Part shown: piece after piece, positions 25,073 to 32,711 of the stretch
Layout of the letters: each line of letters starts with the position of its first letter
Position numbering within the stretch: the first letter of the stretch is position 1
Assembly: GCA_041688815.1 (NCBI GenBank)
Contig: JBDNHK010000062.1
Location: forward strand, 1 to 61,458
Direction of reading: 5' to 3'
Source of the DNA: Rhabdothermincola_A sp041688815
GTDB taxonomy: Bacteria; Actinomycetota; Acidimicrobiia; Acidimicrobiales; Acidimicrobilacustridaceae
Length of the DNA stretch: 61,458 nt
Program-made: the position numbers and the translations under genes
The notes under the pieces: generated by a model
The model's input: the letters and a program-made list of their open reading frames with translations, nothing else
Databases searched by the model: none
Told to the model about the DNA's origin: nothing

Positions 25073-28000
25073 GTGGACACTGCGGGCACGACAGCGATCG
25101 TCGACGGCCAGGTCGTCGACGACGGCACTCCGGCGAACGCCGGCACGGCCATGGCCGTCGACGGCCTCGAACCGACCACCGTCGCGGGGCCCTCGTCGGG
25201 TCCGCGTTCAGCCGACGACGTGCGGGCCGAGAGCGCTCTCGCCCGGGACCCGGGCTTCCTTTCGTTGGTCGAGAGCCATGCCTGGGGTGAGGCCGATGAC
25301 GCCGACACCGAAGTGCTCGAAGCCCAGCCCGGAGCCTGGCGTCGGGCGCTGCTCGACCTGCTCCACCACACCGACGACGCCCTCGTCGGGCTGCGTCGGG
25401 GGCGCTCCGCCGACACCGCGCAGGCCATCGACGACCTCGAGGGCGAACAGTCGCGGCTCGAGCGGGTGCTCAACCACCTGCTCGGCATCGCCGAACCCGA
25501 GGTGGTCGCCCCGGCCCAACCGAGTGGTCCGGCCGGGGATGACGCCGTCATCGGCCCGGTCGCCCTCCAGCTCACCTGGACCGACCGCAAGCTGGTCGCC
25601 TGGGCCGGCGGACCGGGACAGAGCGCCGTCGATCGCCGCGGCCTCGACGCGCTCCTGGGATCGACCGCGGCACCGGCCGTGTGGGACAACCGCGGTCCGG
25701 TGCAGCTGCCCGACGGCGCCGGTCGATCAGCGGCCGTCGAGACACAGGTCGGCGCGGTGCTGGGCTGGCTGCTGGCCGACTGCACCGACACCGACGTCGG
25801 CGGACTGAGCGCAAGCGCGCGGTGGCTGGGTCACCTGGCGGCATGGGGCGTGGAACTCGTGGCCCGAGGGGCGATGGTCCCCCACGTACGCCGCATCCAT
25901 CGCAAGAGCCGCCAGAAGCCGTCCTATGTGATCACCTGGACTCCGGCCCTGGTCGACTCCGAGCGCCTGAAGCGCCTGGCCGACGCCATGCCCGGCACCG
26001 TCAGCATCCTCAGCCCGGGTGTCGACGCCCCGACCGTCACCCGCGCCGTGCTGGCCGAGGTCGTCGACGTCGTGTGCCGCGACGCAGCCAAGCGCGTCGA
26101 GGTGCCGGCGGCGCCACCCGAGGCGCGCAACCCCGGCGAGCTGGCCGAGAGCCTGCTGGCCCACCTCGACGGTTCCACCTTCGAGGCGCCGGCCGGGCTG
26201 GTCGGCGACATGACCAACGCCCTCGACCGGTGGTCGGCGCCGGTGACGGGCAAGACCTATCACCCCCTCGCCGTGCAGCTCGACCCTCCGGACTCCGGCA
26301 ACGCCTGGCACCTCGCGGTGTTCGCCCAGGGTCCGAACCACCGGCTCACACCGGTCGAGGTGGCGCTGGTCAACGCCGGCAACAGCCGCCGCGAGATGGA
26401 AGCGAACCTGGTGCGCCTGGAGCGCCTCTTCGAGCCGCTCAAACGCCCGGGGAGCCTGCGGCGGGGCGAAGTGGTCCTGAGCCAACCCGAGGCCTGGGAG
26501 CTCATGACCGAGGTCGGCCCGGTGCTGCGTGACGCCGGGTTCGACGTTCGGGTGCCGGCCCTGTCGCGACACACCCCCACGCCATCGCTGCGGCTGTGGG
26601 CCGAGGGAGGCGTGTCGGCCGTCGGCGCCAACCAGCTGGCCGACGTGCGCTGGACCGCAGTGTTCGACGACGTCGAGCTGACTGCGGCCGACATCCGCCG
26701 CCTCGCCGCCGAGGCTCGCCCGCTCGTCCGCGTCGGAGGCCGGTGGGTCGCCCTCGACCACGCCGATCTGGCCGCGGCCGCCGCCGCGCTGGCCGAGAGG
26801 GCCGACCGCACCCGCATGTCCGGCGCCGAGATGCTCCGCCAGGCCCTGGGCCTCGACGGGTCGCCGCTCGCCGGTGGCATCTCGATCTCCGGTTCGGGCT
26901 GGGCGGCCGATCTCCTCGCCAGAGCCTCCACGGCAACGCTCGAGCCCGCCGCCGACCCCGAGGGGTTCACCGGTCAGCTCCGCAGCTACCAGGGCGAGGC
27001 GCTGGCCTGGCTGCAGTTCCTCGAGGCGACCGGTCTCGGCGGCTGCCTGGCCCTCGACATGGGCCTCGGCAAGACCCCCACGATGCTGGCCCATCTCGTG
27101 GCCACGGCGGGCGAGCTCCCCGCGCTGGTCGTGGCTCCCCCCGCGGTGGTGGGCAACTGGGCGTCGGAAGCCCGCAAGTTCACCCCGGGGCTCAAGGTCG
27201 TCGTGCACCACGGCGCCTCACGGGCTTCAGCGGAGTCGTTGGCCGCCGAGGTCGACGGGGCCGATGTGGTGATCACCACCTACTCCACGGCGGTGCGCGA
27301 CATCGACGCCCTCGAGAAGATCACCTTCGGCAACGTCGTCCTCGACGAGGCCCAGGCCATCAAGAACCCGGCCAACGACACCTCCCAGCAGCTCCGCCGC
27401 CTCGATTCCCGCACCCGTCTCGCCCTCACCGGCACCCCGATCGAGAACGGGCTCGGGGACCTGTGGGCGATCCTCGACTTCACCAATCCGGGCCTGGTCG
27501 GCCCCCGCCCGGCGTTCGTGGCCTCACTCGCCAGCTCCGGTGACGGCACCCGTGACGGCGCCGAACGAGCCCTGCGAGCCCTCAACGGCATCCTGGTCTT
27601 CCGGCGCACGAAGAGCGAGCCCGCCATCGCCGCCGAGCTCCCGGACCGCATCGACGAGCTCGACCACTGCTCGATGACCCCCGAGCAGATCGGTCTCTAC
27701 CAGGCCGTCCTCGACGCCCTGGTGACCGGCGCCACCACCGAACCGGGCGCCGACCAGCGCAAGGGCCAGGTCCTGGCCGCCATCACCGCCCTCAAGCAGA
27801 TCTGCAACCACCCGGTCGCCTACCGAGCCGACGACGGACCGCTCGACGGTCGGTCCGGGAAGCTGGCCCGTCTCGAGGAGATCGTCACCGCCGTCTACGC
27901 GGCGGAGGAACGCCTCCTGATCTTCACCCACTTCGCCGAGTGGGGCGTGAAGCTGGCCGCCCATCTCGGCCAACGCTTCGGCATCCCCATCGGCTGCTAC

Positions 28001-28453
28001 CACGGCGGCTTGTCGAGGGGGGCCCGCGATCAGCTCGTGGCCGACTTCCAGGAGCTCGAAGGACCAGGCGCGCTGGTGCTGTCGCTGAAGGCCGGGGGCA
28101 CGGGGCTCAATCTCACCAACGCCAACCACGTCGTGCTCTACGACCGGTGGTGGAACCCGGCGGTCGAGGACCAGGCCCGTGACCGGGCCTGGCGGATCGG
28201 TCAGACCAAGACCGTCATCGCCCACCGCCTGGTCTGTCCGGGCACGGTCGACGAGCGCGTCGAGGAGGTCGTGGCCGGCAAACGCCACATCGCCGACCTC
28301 GTGCTTCCCAAGTCGAGCTCGCTCGGCGACCTCGACCCGAACCAGTTGAAGGTCGCGCTGGGGCTGCGCACTGACGAGGTCCTCACCGAGGGGCCCGAGC
28401 CGATCGACGCTCCCGCTCTCGCCGGTGGCGCCTTTGCGGAGGTCGGCCCATGA
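25073..28453 (+). CDS. SNF2-family DEAD/DEAH-box helicase
   Basis: A 1126-residue SF2 ATPase. The N-terminal half (about 1-640) is the SNF2-associated region common in actinobacterial homologues. The motor lies at about 650-1090: LRSYQGEALAWLQ (Q-like motif), Walker A DMGLGKTPTM, Walker B LDEAQAIKNP, LTGTPIENGLGDLWAILDF (motif III region), and in lobe 2 LKAGGTGLNLTNANHVVLYDRWWNPAVE and DRAWRIGQTK. Such proteins (HelZ/RapA-like) remodel nucleoprotein complexes, perhaps RNA polymerase or DNA repair intermediates; the precise role is unknown. The start is a GTG at 25073. The small gene at 28450 overlaps its stop. Confidence 0.92.
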   Translation: MDTAGTTAIVDGQVVDDGTPANAGTAMAVDGLEPTTVAGPSSGPRSADDVRAESALARDPGFLSLVESHAWGEADDADTEVLEAQPGAWRRALLDLLHHTDDALVGLRRGRSADTAQAIDDLEGEQSRLERVLNHLLGIAEPEVVAPAQPSGPAGDDAVIGPVALQLTWTDRKLVAWAGGPGQSAVDRRGLDALLGSTAAPAVWDNRGPVQLPDGAGRSAAVETQVGAVLGWLLADCTDTDVGGLSASARWLGHLAAWGVELVARGAMVPHVRRIHRKSRQKPSYVITWTPALVDSERLKRLADAMPGTVSILSPGVDAPTVTRAVLAEVVDVVCRDAAKRVEVPAAPPEARNPGELAESLLAHLDGSTFEAPAGLVGDMTNALDRWSAPVTGKTYHPLAVQLDPPDSGNAWHLAVFAQGPNHRLTPVEVALVNAGNSRREMEANLVRLERLFEPLKRPGSLRRGEVVLSQPEAWELMTEVGPVLRDAGFDVRVPALSRHTPTPSLRLWAEGGVSAVGANQLADVRWTAVFDDVELTAADIRRLAAEARPLVRVGGRWVALDHADLAAAAAALAERADRTRMSGAEMLRQALGLDGSPLAGGISISGSGWAADLLARASTATLEPAADPEGFTGQLRSYQGEALAWLQFLEATGLGGCLALDMGLGKTPTMLAHLVATAGELPALVVAPPAVVGNWASEARKFTPGLKVVVHHGASRASAESLAAEVDGADVVITTYSTAVRDIDALEKITFGNVVLDEAQAIKNPANDTSQQLRRLDSRTRLALTGTPIENGLGDLWAILDFTNPGLVGPRPAFVASLASSGDGTRDGAERALRALNGILVFRRTKSEPAIAAELPDRIDELDHCSMTPEQIGLYQAVLDALVTGATTEPGADQRKGQVLAAITALKQICNHPVAYRADDGPLDGRSGKLARLEEIVTAVYAAEERLLIFTHFAEWGVKLAAHLGQRFGIPIGCYHGGLSRGARDQLVADFQELEGPGALVLSLKAGGTGLNLTNANHVVLYDRWWNPAVEDQARDRAWRIGQTKTVIAHRLVCPGTVDERVEEVVAGKRHIADLVLPKSSSLGDLDPNQLKVALGLRTDEVLTEGPEPIDAPALAGGAFAEVGP

Positions 28454-28755
28454 GCCGGTCACGACGAGGGGCCCGCGGCAAGAAGCAGGCCACCCGACCC
28501 GAGGTGAGCACTGCGTTCTGGGGAACCGAGATCGACGAGGAGCTCGCACCGATCCGGGTGTCCGAGGATCCGTCCGCCATGGTTCGCTCCCTCGGGGCGC
28601 CCCCGCTGAAGGGCCACGAGGTCGCCGCCGAGTACACCTTCCGACTCGTGTACGACAAGGCCGTCGCTCTGGCCACCACTCTGGCCGCCGCCGCCGAGCT
28701 CGACGGCAACGGCAACGGCGAAGCTCCGACCGAGATGCCCGCGAGCAACGGCTGA
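28450..28755 (+). CDS. Small conserved-looking partner protein of the helicase operon
   Basis: A 101-residue protein translated from an ATG that overlaps the helicase stop (ATGA), so it is translationally coupled. The N-terminus is highly basic (RSRRGARGKK), the middle has STAFWGTEIDEEL and RSLGAPPLKGHEVAAEYTF, and the C-terminus is alanine-rich with a low-complexity Gly/Asn stretch. No known domain is recognised. Strict coupling to the SNF2 protein suggests it is an accessory or nucleic-acid-binding subunit. Function unknown. Confidence 0.75.
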   Translation: MSRSRRGARGKKQATRPEVSTAFWGTEIDEELAPIRVSEDPSAMVRSLGAPPLKGHEVAAEYTFRLVYDKAVALATTLAAAAELDGNGNGEAPTEMPASNG

Positions 28756-28868
28756 CCGCGCATCGGCGCCGCCCGCGCTTCGGGGCCGTCCCCGACGGCA
28801 CCGATCGTGCGAGGCTGATCCCAGGAACCGGCACCGAGGGGTCGAGCCCGGTCGGTTCGAGGAGCACG

Positions 28869-29831
28869 ATGACATATCGCGCCGCGTTGCCGGCCAGCCT
28901 CCTGGCTGTCGCTCTGCTGACCGCGGGATGCGCCGGTCCCGCCTCCGGCCCCGCCGCCGGTACACCCTCGATCCCGACCACGAGCGCGACGATCCCACCG
29001 ACCACGCAGCTTCCTCCGGCGTCGAGCCCCGCTGCTCCCACCGACCCGCCCGCCGCCCCCGCCGGTTTCGATGCCCGCACCGTGCTGGAGCCGCTGGTCG
29101 TGGACGACCGACCCCAGCCGGATCGCCCGTACCGCCGAGACGACTGGCCGCACTGGGATGACATCGACGGCAACGGGTGCGACGGCCGTGAGGACGCGCT
29201 GCTGGCGGCAACCCTCGAGCCGGCCGAGCTCGGCCCCGCCTGCAAGGTGTTGTCGGGCGAATGGATGTCGCCCTACGACGGGCTCACCACCTCCGACCCG
29301 GCCGGTATCCAGATCGATCACCTGGTGCCCCTGCAGAACGCGTTCACATCGGGCGGATGGCGCTGGGAGACCCCCCGACGGCGCCTGTTCGCCAACGACC
29401 CCAGCGAGTTGGTCGCCGTCTCGGCGGCATCGAACCAGTCGAAGGGATCGAAGACGCCCGACCAGTGGCGCCCACCGGACGGCGACGTGTGGTGCTCGTA
29501 CGCGGTGGCCTGGGTGCGGGTGAAGGTCACCTACGACCTCACGGTCACGACCTCCGAACGCGACGCCCTGGGCCAGATGCTCGACACGTGTCCGGTCGAC
29601 ACGCCTCGCGACGCCCGACCGGGGGGTCCCGGTGACACCCCCACCGGTCCCGTGGCTCGCCCATCACCGGCTCCGGCGTCGCCACCGCCTCCGGCCGAAG
29701 CGGCCGGCGGCGGGCCGTACTTCGCCAACTGCGCCGCCGCCCGGGCGGCGGGGGCTGCCCCCATCCGTCGCGGTGAGCCCGGATACCGCGACCGTCTCGA
29801 CGGTGACGGTGACGGGGTGGCGTGCGAGTAG
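28869..29831 (+). CDS. Secreted lipoprotein with HNH (DUF1524/GmrSD-like) nuclease and Excalibur domains
   Basis: A 320-residue exported protein. A signal peptide ends in the lipobox LLTAGC (Cys about residue 20), followed by a Pro/Thr-rich linker. Residues about 75-235 form a DUF1524 HNH domain: IDHLVPLQNAF carries the catalytic His pair region, RLFANDPSELVAVSAASNQSK and KTPDQWRPP complete the finger. After a second Pro-rich linker the C-terminus is an Excalibur calcium-binding motif (DGDGDGVACE with YFANCAAARAAG). Secreted nucleases of this build scavenge nucleic acids or degrade extracellular DNA. It is monocistronic. Confidence 0.88.
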   Translation: MTYRAALPASLLAVALLTAGCAGPASGPAAGTPSIPTTSATIPPTTQLPPASSPAAPTDPPAAPAGFDARTVLEPLVVDDRPQPDRPYRRDDWPHWDDIDGNGCDGREDALLAATLEPAELGPACKVLSGEWMSPYDGLTTSDPAGIQIDHLVPLQNAFTSGGWRWETPRRRLFANDPSELVAVSAASNQSKGSKTPDQWRPPDGDVWCSYAVAWVRVKVTYDLTVTTSERDALGQMLDTCPVDTPRDARPGGPGDTPTGPVARPSPAPASPPPPAEAAGGGPYFANCAAARAAGAAPIRRGEPGYRDRLDGDGDGVACE

Positions 29832-29853
29832 ACGAGAAGAAGCGAGGCCGGGC

Positions 29854-30363
29854 CTAGGCCTGTTCGGCCCGCCGGGCGGCCAGCCGCTGCTGGACCCGGG
29901 CGTCACGATCGGCCACCTCGGCGCGCAGGTCGTCGAGCTGGCGTTGCATCGCCTCTCGGAGTTCGGGACGCGACACGGCGAGGATGCGCACCGCCAACAA
30001 GCCGGCGTTGGCGGCACCGTCGACGGCCATCGTCGCCACGGGTATTCCCTTGGGCATCTGCACGATCGACAGCAGCGAATCGAGTCCGTCGAGGTTGGCC
30101 AGCGAGACGGGGACGCCGATCACGGGGAGCGGCGTGGCCGAAGCCAGCATGCCGGGGAGGTGGGCGGCGCCCCCAGCCCCGGCGATGATGATCTCGATGC
30201 CGGCGGCAGCGGCGCCCGACGCGAACGCCAGCATCCCGTGGCTGTCCCGGTGAGCCGAGACCACCCGCACCACGTGCTCGACCCCGAACCGTTCGAGCAC
30301 CTCGATGGCGCCTTCCATGACGGTCAGGTCGGAGTCGCTGCCCATCACCACTGCGACGCTCAT
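29854..30363 (-). CDS. purE: N5-carboxyaminoimidazole ribonucleotide mutase
   Basis: A 169-residue class I PurE that converts N5-CAIR to CAIR in de novo purine synthesis. VMGSDSDLTVM is the N-terminal signature, VSAHRDS holds the catalytic histidine, and IAGAGGAAHLPGM is the conserved loop. The C-terminal 20 residues form a charged helix beyond the usual core. It follows purK by 69 bases in the same direction, so the two are probably co-transcribed. Confidence 0.95.
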   Translation of the reverse strand: MSVAVVMGSDSDLTVMEGAIEVLERFGVEHVVRVVSAHRDSHGMLAFASGAAAAGIEIIIAGAGGAAHLPGMLASATPLPVIGVPVSLANLDGLDSLLSIVQMPKGIPVATMAVDGAANAGLLAVRILAVSRPELREAMQRQLDDLRAEVADRDARVQQRLAARRAEQA

Positions 30364-30432
30364 CGGTTCGTGCTCCTCGGAACGGGCCGTGGGCCTTCTC
30401 CCCGCCGGCCTGTCCAGCCTGGCACGGTGGGC

Positions 30433-31548
30433 TCAGTGACCGGTGACGAGCGCACGGGCGGCCGCTCGCGCCTCGGCCAACGCGGTGGCGGTGTCGGCGG
30501 CACAGACGGTGACGTGGCCGAGCTTGCGACCAGGCCGGTGGCCCTTGCCGTAGAGGTGGACCTTGGCGCCGGGCTGAGCGAGTGCCGCCTGGCGGGCGCG
30601 GGCCTCATCGGGTGCCACCTCGCCACCGAGCACGTTGACCATGGCCGCGGCCGGCACCCGCAGCGAAGGATCACCGAGAGGGAGACCGAGCACGGCCCGC
30701 AGGTGGTTCTCGAACTGGGAGGTGGTGCAGGCCTCGATGCTGTAGTGCCCCGAGTTGTGGGTGCGCGGGGCCAGCTCGTTGATGAGCAGGCGATCCCCGA
30801 CGAGGAAGAACTCGACGGCGATCATGCCCACCGCACCGACAGCCTCGGCCACGCGGAGAGCCAGGGCACGCGCCTCGATCTCGACTGCTGCGGGCAGACC
30901 GGACGGGGCCACGACCTCGTGGCAGATGCCGTCGACCTGGTGGGTGCGCACCACCGGGTAGACGACCGTGCGCCCGTCGGCGGCCCGGGCGATCTGCACG
31001 GCGAGCTCGGCCGTCAGGTCGAGAACGGGCTCGACGACGAGAGGAACCCCCTCGGCCAGACCGGCGAGCACGGGGCCAGCGGCATCGGCGTTCTGGAGCC
31101 ACCACACCCCCCGGCCGTCGTAGCCGCCCCTCGCCGCCTTCACGACGAGGGGCCACCCGAACCGACGGCCGAACTGCTCGACCTCGGCGACGGTGGTGGC
31201 CAGGCCGTGATCGGGAACCGGGAGGCCGGCGGCGAGCATCGACCGGCGCTGGGCCGCCTTGTCGGCGGCCACGGCCAGGGTGGCCGAAGTGGGGCGGACC
31301 ACGTGGCCGGCGGCCTCCCACCGCGCCACGATCTGGGGGTCGACCAGTTCATGGTCGAAGGTGATGACGTCGGCACCGGCGGCGACGGAGGCCACGACGT
31401 CGTCGTCGTCCCAGTCGCCGACCACGGTGGACGGGACGGCGGCGGACGCGGCGTCGGCGGGCGAGGCGGCGAGCACCCGCAGCTCGATGTCGAGAGCGGT
31501 GGCCGGCGCCGCGGTCATACGGGCGAGCTGGCCGGCACCTATGAGCAC
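30433..31548 (-). CDS. purK: N5-carboxyaminoimidazole ribonucleotide synthase
   Basis: A 371-residue ATP-grasp enzyme that carboxylates AIR with bicarbonate and ATP. The start is the GTG at 31548, giving an N-terminus with GAGQLARM at the usual position; the frame is open to 32208 but that part overlaps another gene. ATP-grasp features include FGWPLVVKAARGGYDGRGVW and INELAPRTHNSGHYSIEAC, the PurK signature. The bicarbonate route (PurK plus PurE) fits the purE downstream. Confidence 0.95.
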   Translation of the reverse strand: MLIGAGQLARMTAAPATALDIELRVLAASPADAASAAVPSTVVGDWDDDDVVASVAAGADVITFDHELVDPQIVARWEAAGHVVRPTSATLAVAADKAAQRRSMLAAGLPVPDHGLATTVAEVEQFGRRFGWPLVVKAARGGYDGRGVWWLQNADAAGPVLAGLAEGVPLVVEPVLDLTAELAVQIARAADGRTVVYPVVRTHQVDGICHEVVAPSGLPAAVEIEARALALRVAEAVGAVGMIAVEFFLVGDRLLINELAPRTHNSGHYSIEACTTSQFENHLRAVLGLPLGDPSLRVPAAAMVNVLGGEVAPDEARARQAALAQPGAKVHLYGKGHRPGRKLGHVTVCAADTATALAEARAAARALVTGH

Positions 31549-31659
31549 GACGACCGGTCGTTGGCCCCGATACGATCCGGAAGTGCTTTTCCTGACCCCT
31601 CCGACGGCCGATCCGGACGTCTCGGGCTGGTCGCCCCTCGCGAGCGGAGATGTGCTGTC

Positions 31660-31977
31660 ATGACCGAGCCGACCACTCACCAATGGACCTTCCTCACCAA
31701 CCATGCGCACGTCCTGATCTGTATCGCCCAGGACCCGGAGTCCCGGTTGCGTGACATCGCCGAACGGGTGGGAATCACCGAGCGCTCGACGCAGTCGATC
31801 GTGGCAGATCTGGTGGACGACGGGTACTTGGTACGCACCCGGGTCGGTCGACGCAACCACTACGAGGTCCACGCCGACCTGCCGTTCCGCCACCCGATCG
31901 AGCGTGAACAACAGGTCAGCTCGCTGCTCGACCTCATCGGCGGGGGATCCTCCGGGAGCGCCGAGAGCAAGTCCTGA
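31660..31977 (+). CDS. Small winged-helix transcriptional regulator
   Basis: A 105-residue protein, mostly one winged helix-turn-helix domain: NHAHVLICIAQDPESRLRDI, recognition helix RVGITERSTQSIVADL and wing YLVRTRVGRRNHYEV. It resembles the stand-alone MarR/ArsR-like regulators with a short C-terminal tail. It is divergent from purK with a 111-bp gap in which GATCCGGA occurs twice, at 31574-31581 and 31610-31617, as a possible operator. The effector is unknown. Confidence 0.85.
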   Translation: MTEPTTHQWTFLTNHAHVLICIAQDPESRLRDIAERVGITERSTQSIVADLVDDGYLVRTRVGRRNHYEVHADLPFRHPIEREQQVSSLLDLIGGGSSGSAESKS

Positions 31978-32038
31978 CCGGCGTTCGATCTCCGATCCCT
32001 GAGCGCGAATCGTGTGACGACTGACCGCTCCGGTTTCG

Positions 32039-32067
32039 TGGACGATCCACTGATCACCCCGTATCAT
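32039..32067 (+). promoter_or_regulatory. Promoter for the candidate 6C RNA
   Basis: TGGACG at 32039-32044 and TATCAT at 32062-32067 are separated by exactly 17 bases. Transcription would start near 32074, just before the C-rich double hairpin. Assigned by eye. Confidence 0.5.
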
Positions 32068-32073
32068 TTCTCC

Positions 32074-32184
32074 TGTTGGCACCGGGATCCCCCTCCCGAG
32101 AGCCACTCGACCGATCAGGTCCCCCCCGACCGTTCGGTTCTGCGACGCCCCCCGCCTCCCCCGGTCGGGGGCGTCGGCGTTTTT
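32074..32184 (+). ncRNA. Candidate 6C (B11-like) small RNA
   Basis: The first stem is GGTC-CCCCCC-GACC (32118-32131), with a loop of exactly six cytosines. The second is GACGCCCCC (32144-32152) paired with GGGGGCGTC (32167-32175), with another C-rich loop, followed by GGCG and five T. Two stem-loops with C6-type loops followed by a terminator is the defining feature of the actinobacterial 6C RNA (B11 in mycobacteria). It sits in a 311-bp gap between the winged-helix gene and the SRPBCC gene with its own promoter. The 5' end is estimated. Alternative: an attenuator for the downstream gene. Confidence 0.6.
32144..32184 (+). terminator. Rho-independent terminator
   Basis: A perfect 9-bp GC stem (32144-32152 with 32167-32175) followed by GGCG and TTTTT (32180-32184). 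It is the only strong intrinsic terminator I see in the window and forms the 3' end of the candidate 6C RNA. Confidence 0.75.
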
Positions 32185-32249
32185 CCCGTGGAGTTCGTCC
32201 GTCGCCACGAGCGCTCGGGTGTTCGCCAGAGGGCCGGATGGCCGAGGGC

Positions 32250-32255
32250 TATACT
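32250..32255 (+). promoter_or_regulatory. -10 box TATACT upstream of the SRPBCC gene
   Basis: TATACT matches the sigma-A -10 consensus closely and lies 33 bases before the ATG at 32289. It is after the terminator at 32184, so the SRPBCC-sulfatase pair probably has its own start. No convincing -35 was found at 16-18 bases. Confidence 0.5.
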
Positions 32256-32288
32256 GCCCGACAGTTCCGGCGGCGGGAAAGGACCTCG

Positions 32289-32711
32289 ATGGCCTCGTTC
32301 AGGAGTCACGCCCGGATGGCGTGCGATCCCGGCGCCGTGTGGGACCTCGTGTCGGACTCGTCGCGAATCGTCGAGTGGTTTCCCGGCATGGAACAGGTGA
32401 CCGTCGAGGGAAGCACCCGCACCATCACCCTTCGCTCCGGTCTCCCGCTCATCGAGGAGGTCGTCAACGTCGATCACCGACTGCGGCGCTTCCAGTACCG
32501 CATCGTCGGTCCGCTCCCCGTGAGCTTCCACCTCGGCACGATCGATGTGCTCGACGACCCGGTCGGGTGCCTCGTCGTCTACTCCACCGAGATCAGTCTC
32601 GACCCGATGGGCTTCGTCATCGACGGCGCCACCGCCGCCGCCCTGGCCGAGCTCCAGGCGGTGGCCGAGGCCACGGTCACCGCGATCCCGGCCAGTGACG
32701 GGAGCCACTGA
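32289..32711 (+). CDS. SRPBCC (START-like) family protein
   Basis: A 140-residue helix-grip protein: N-terminal strand ASFRSHARMACDPGAVWDLV, the SSRIVEWFPGMEQV turn and a long C-terminal helix (AAALAELQAVAEATVTA). This matches polyketide cyclase/dehydrase-type SRPBCC proteins that bind hydrophobic ligands. ATG 32289 is chosen because GGAAAGGA lies directly upstream; the frame is open to 32076. Its stop overlaps the sulfatase start (TGATG), so the two form an operon and may act on one lipid-like or aromatic substrate. The ligand is unknown. Confidence 0.85.
   Translation: MASFRSHARMACDPGAVWDLVSDSSRIVEWFPGMEQVTVEGSTRTITLRSGLPLIEEVVNVDHRLRRFQYRIVGPLPVSFHLGTIDVLDDPVGCLVVYSTEISLDPMGFVIDGATAAALAELQAVAEATVTAIPASDGSH

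Noticed and set aside
25073..28755. SNF2 helicase plus nearby HNH protein as an antiphage defence system
   Set aside because: The HNH protein is a secreted lipoprotein with its own upstream gap, and no methylase, PLD nuclease or other defence partner is present.
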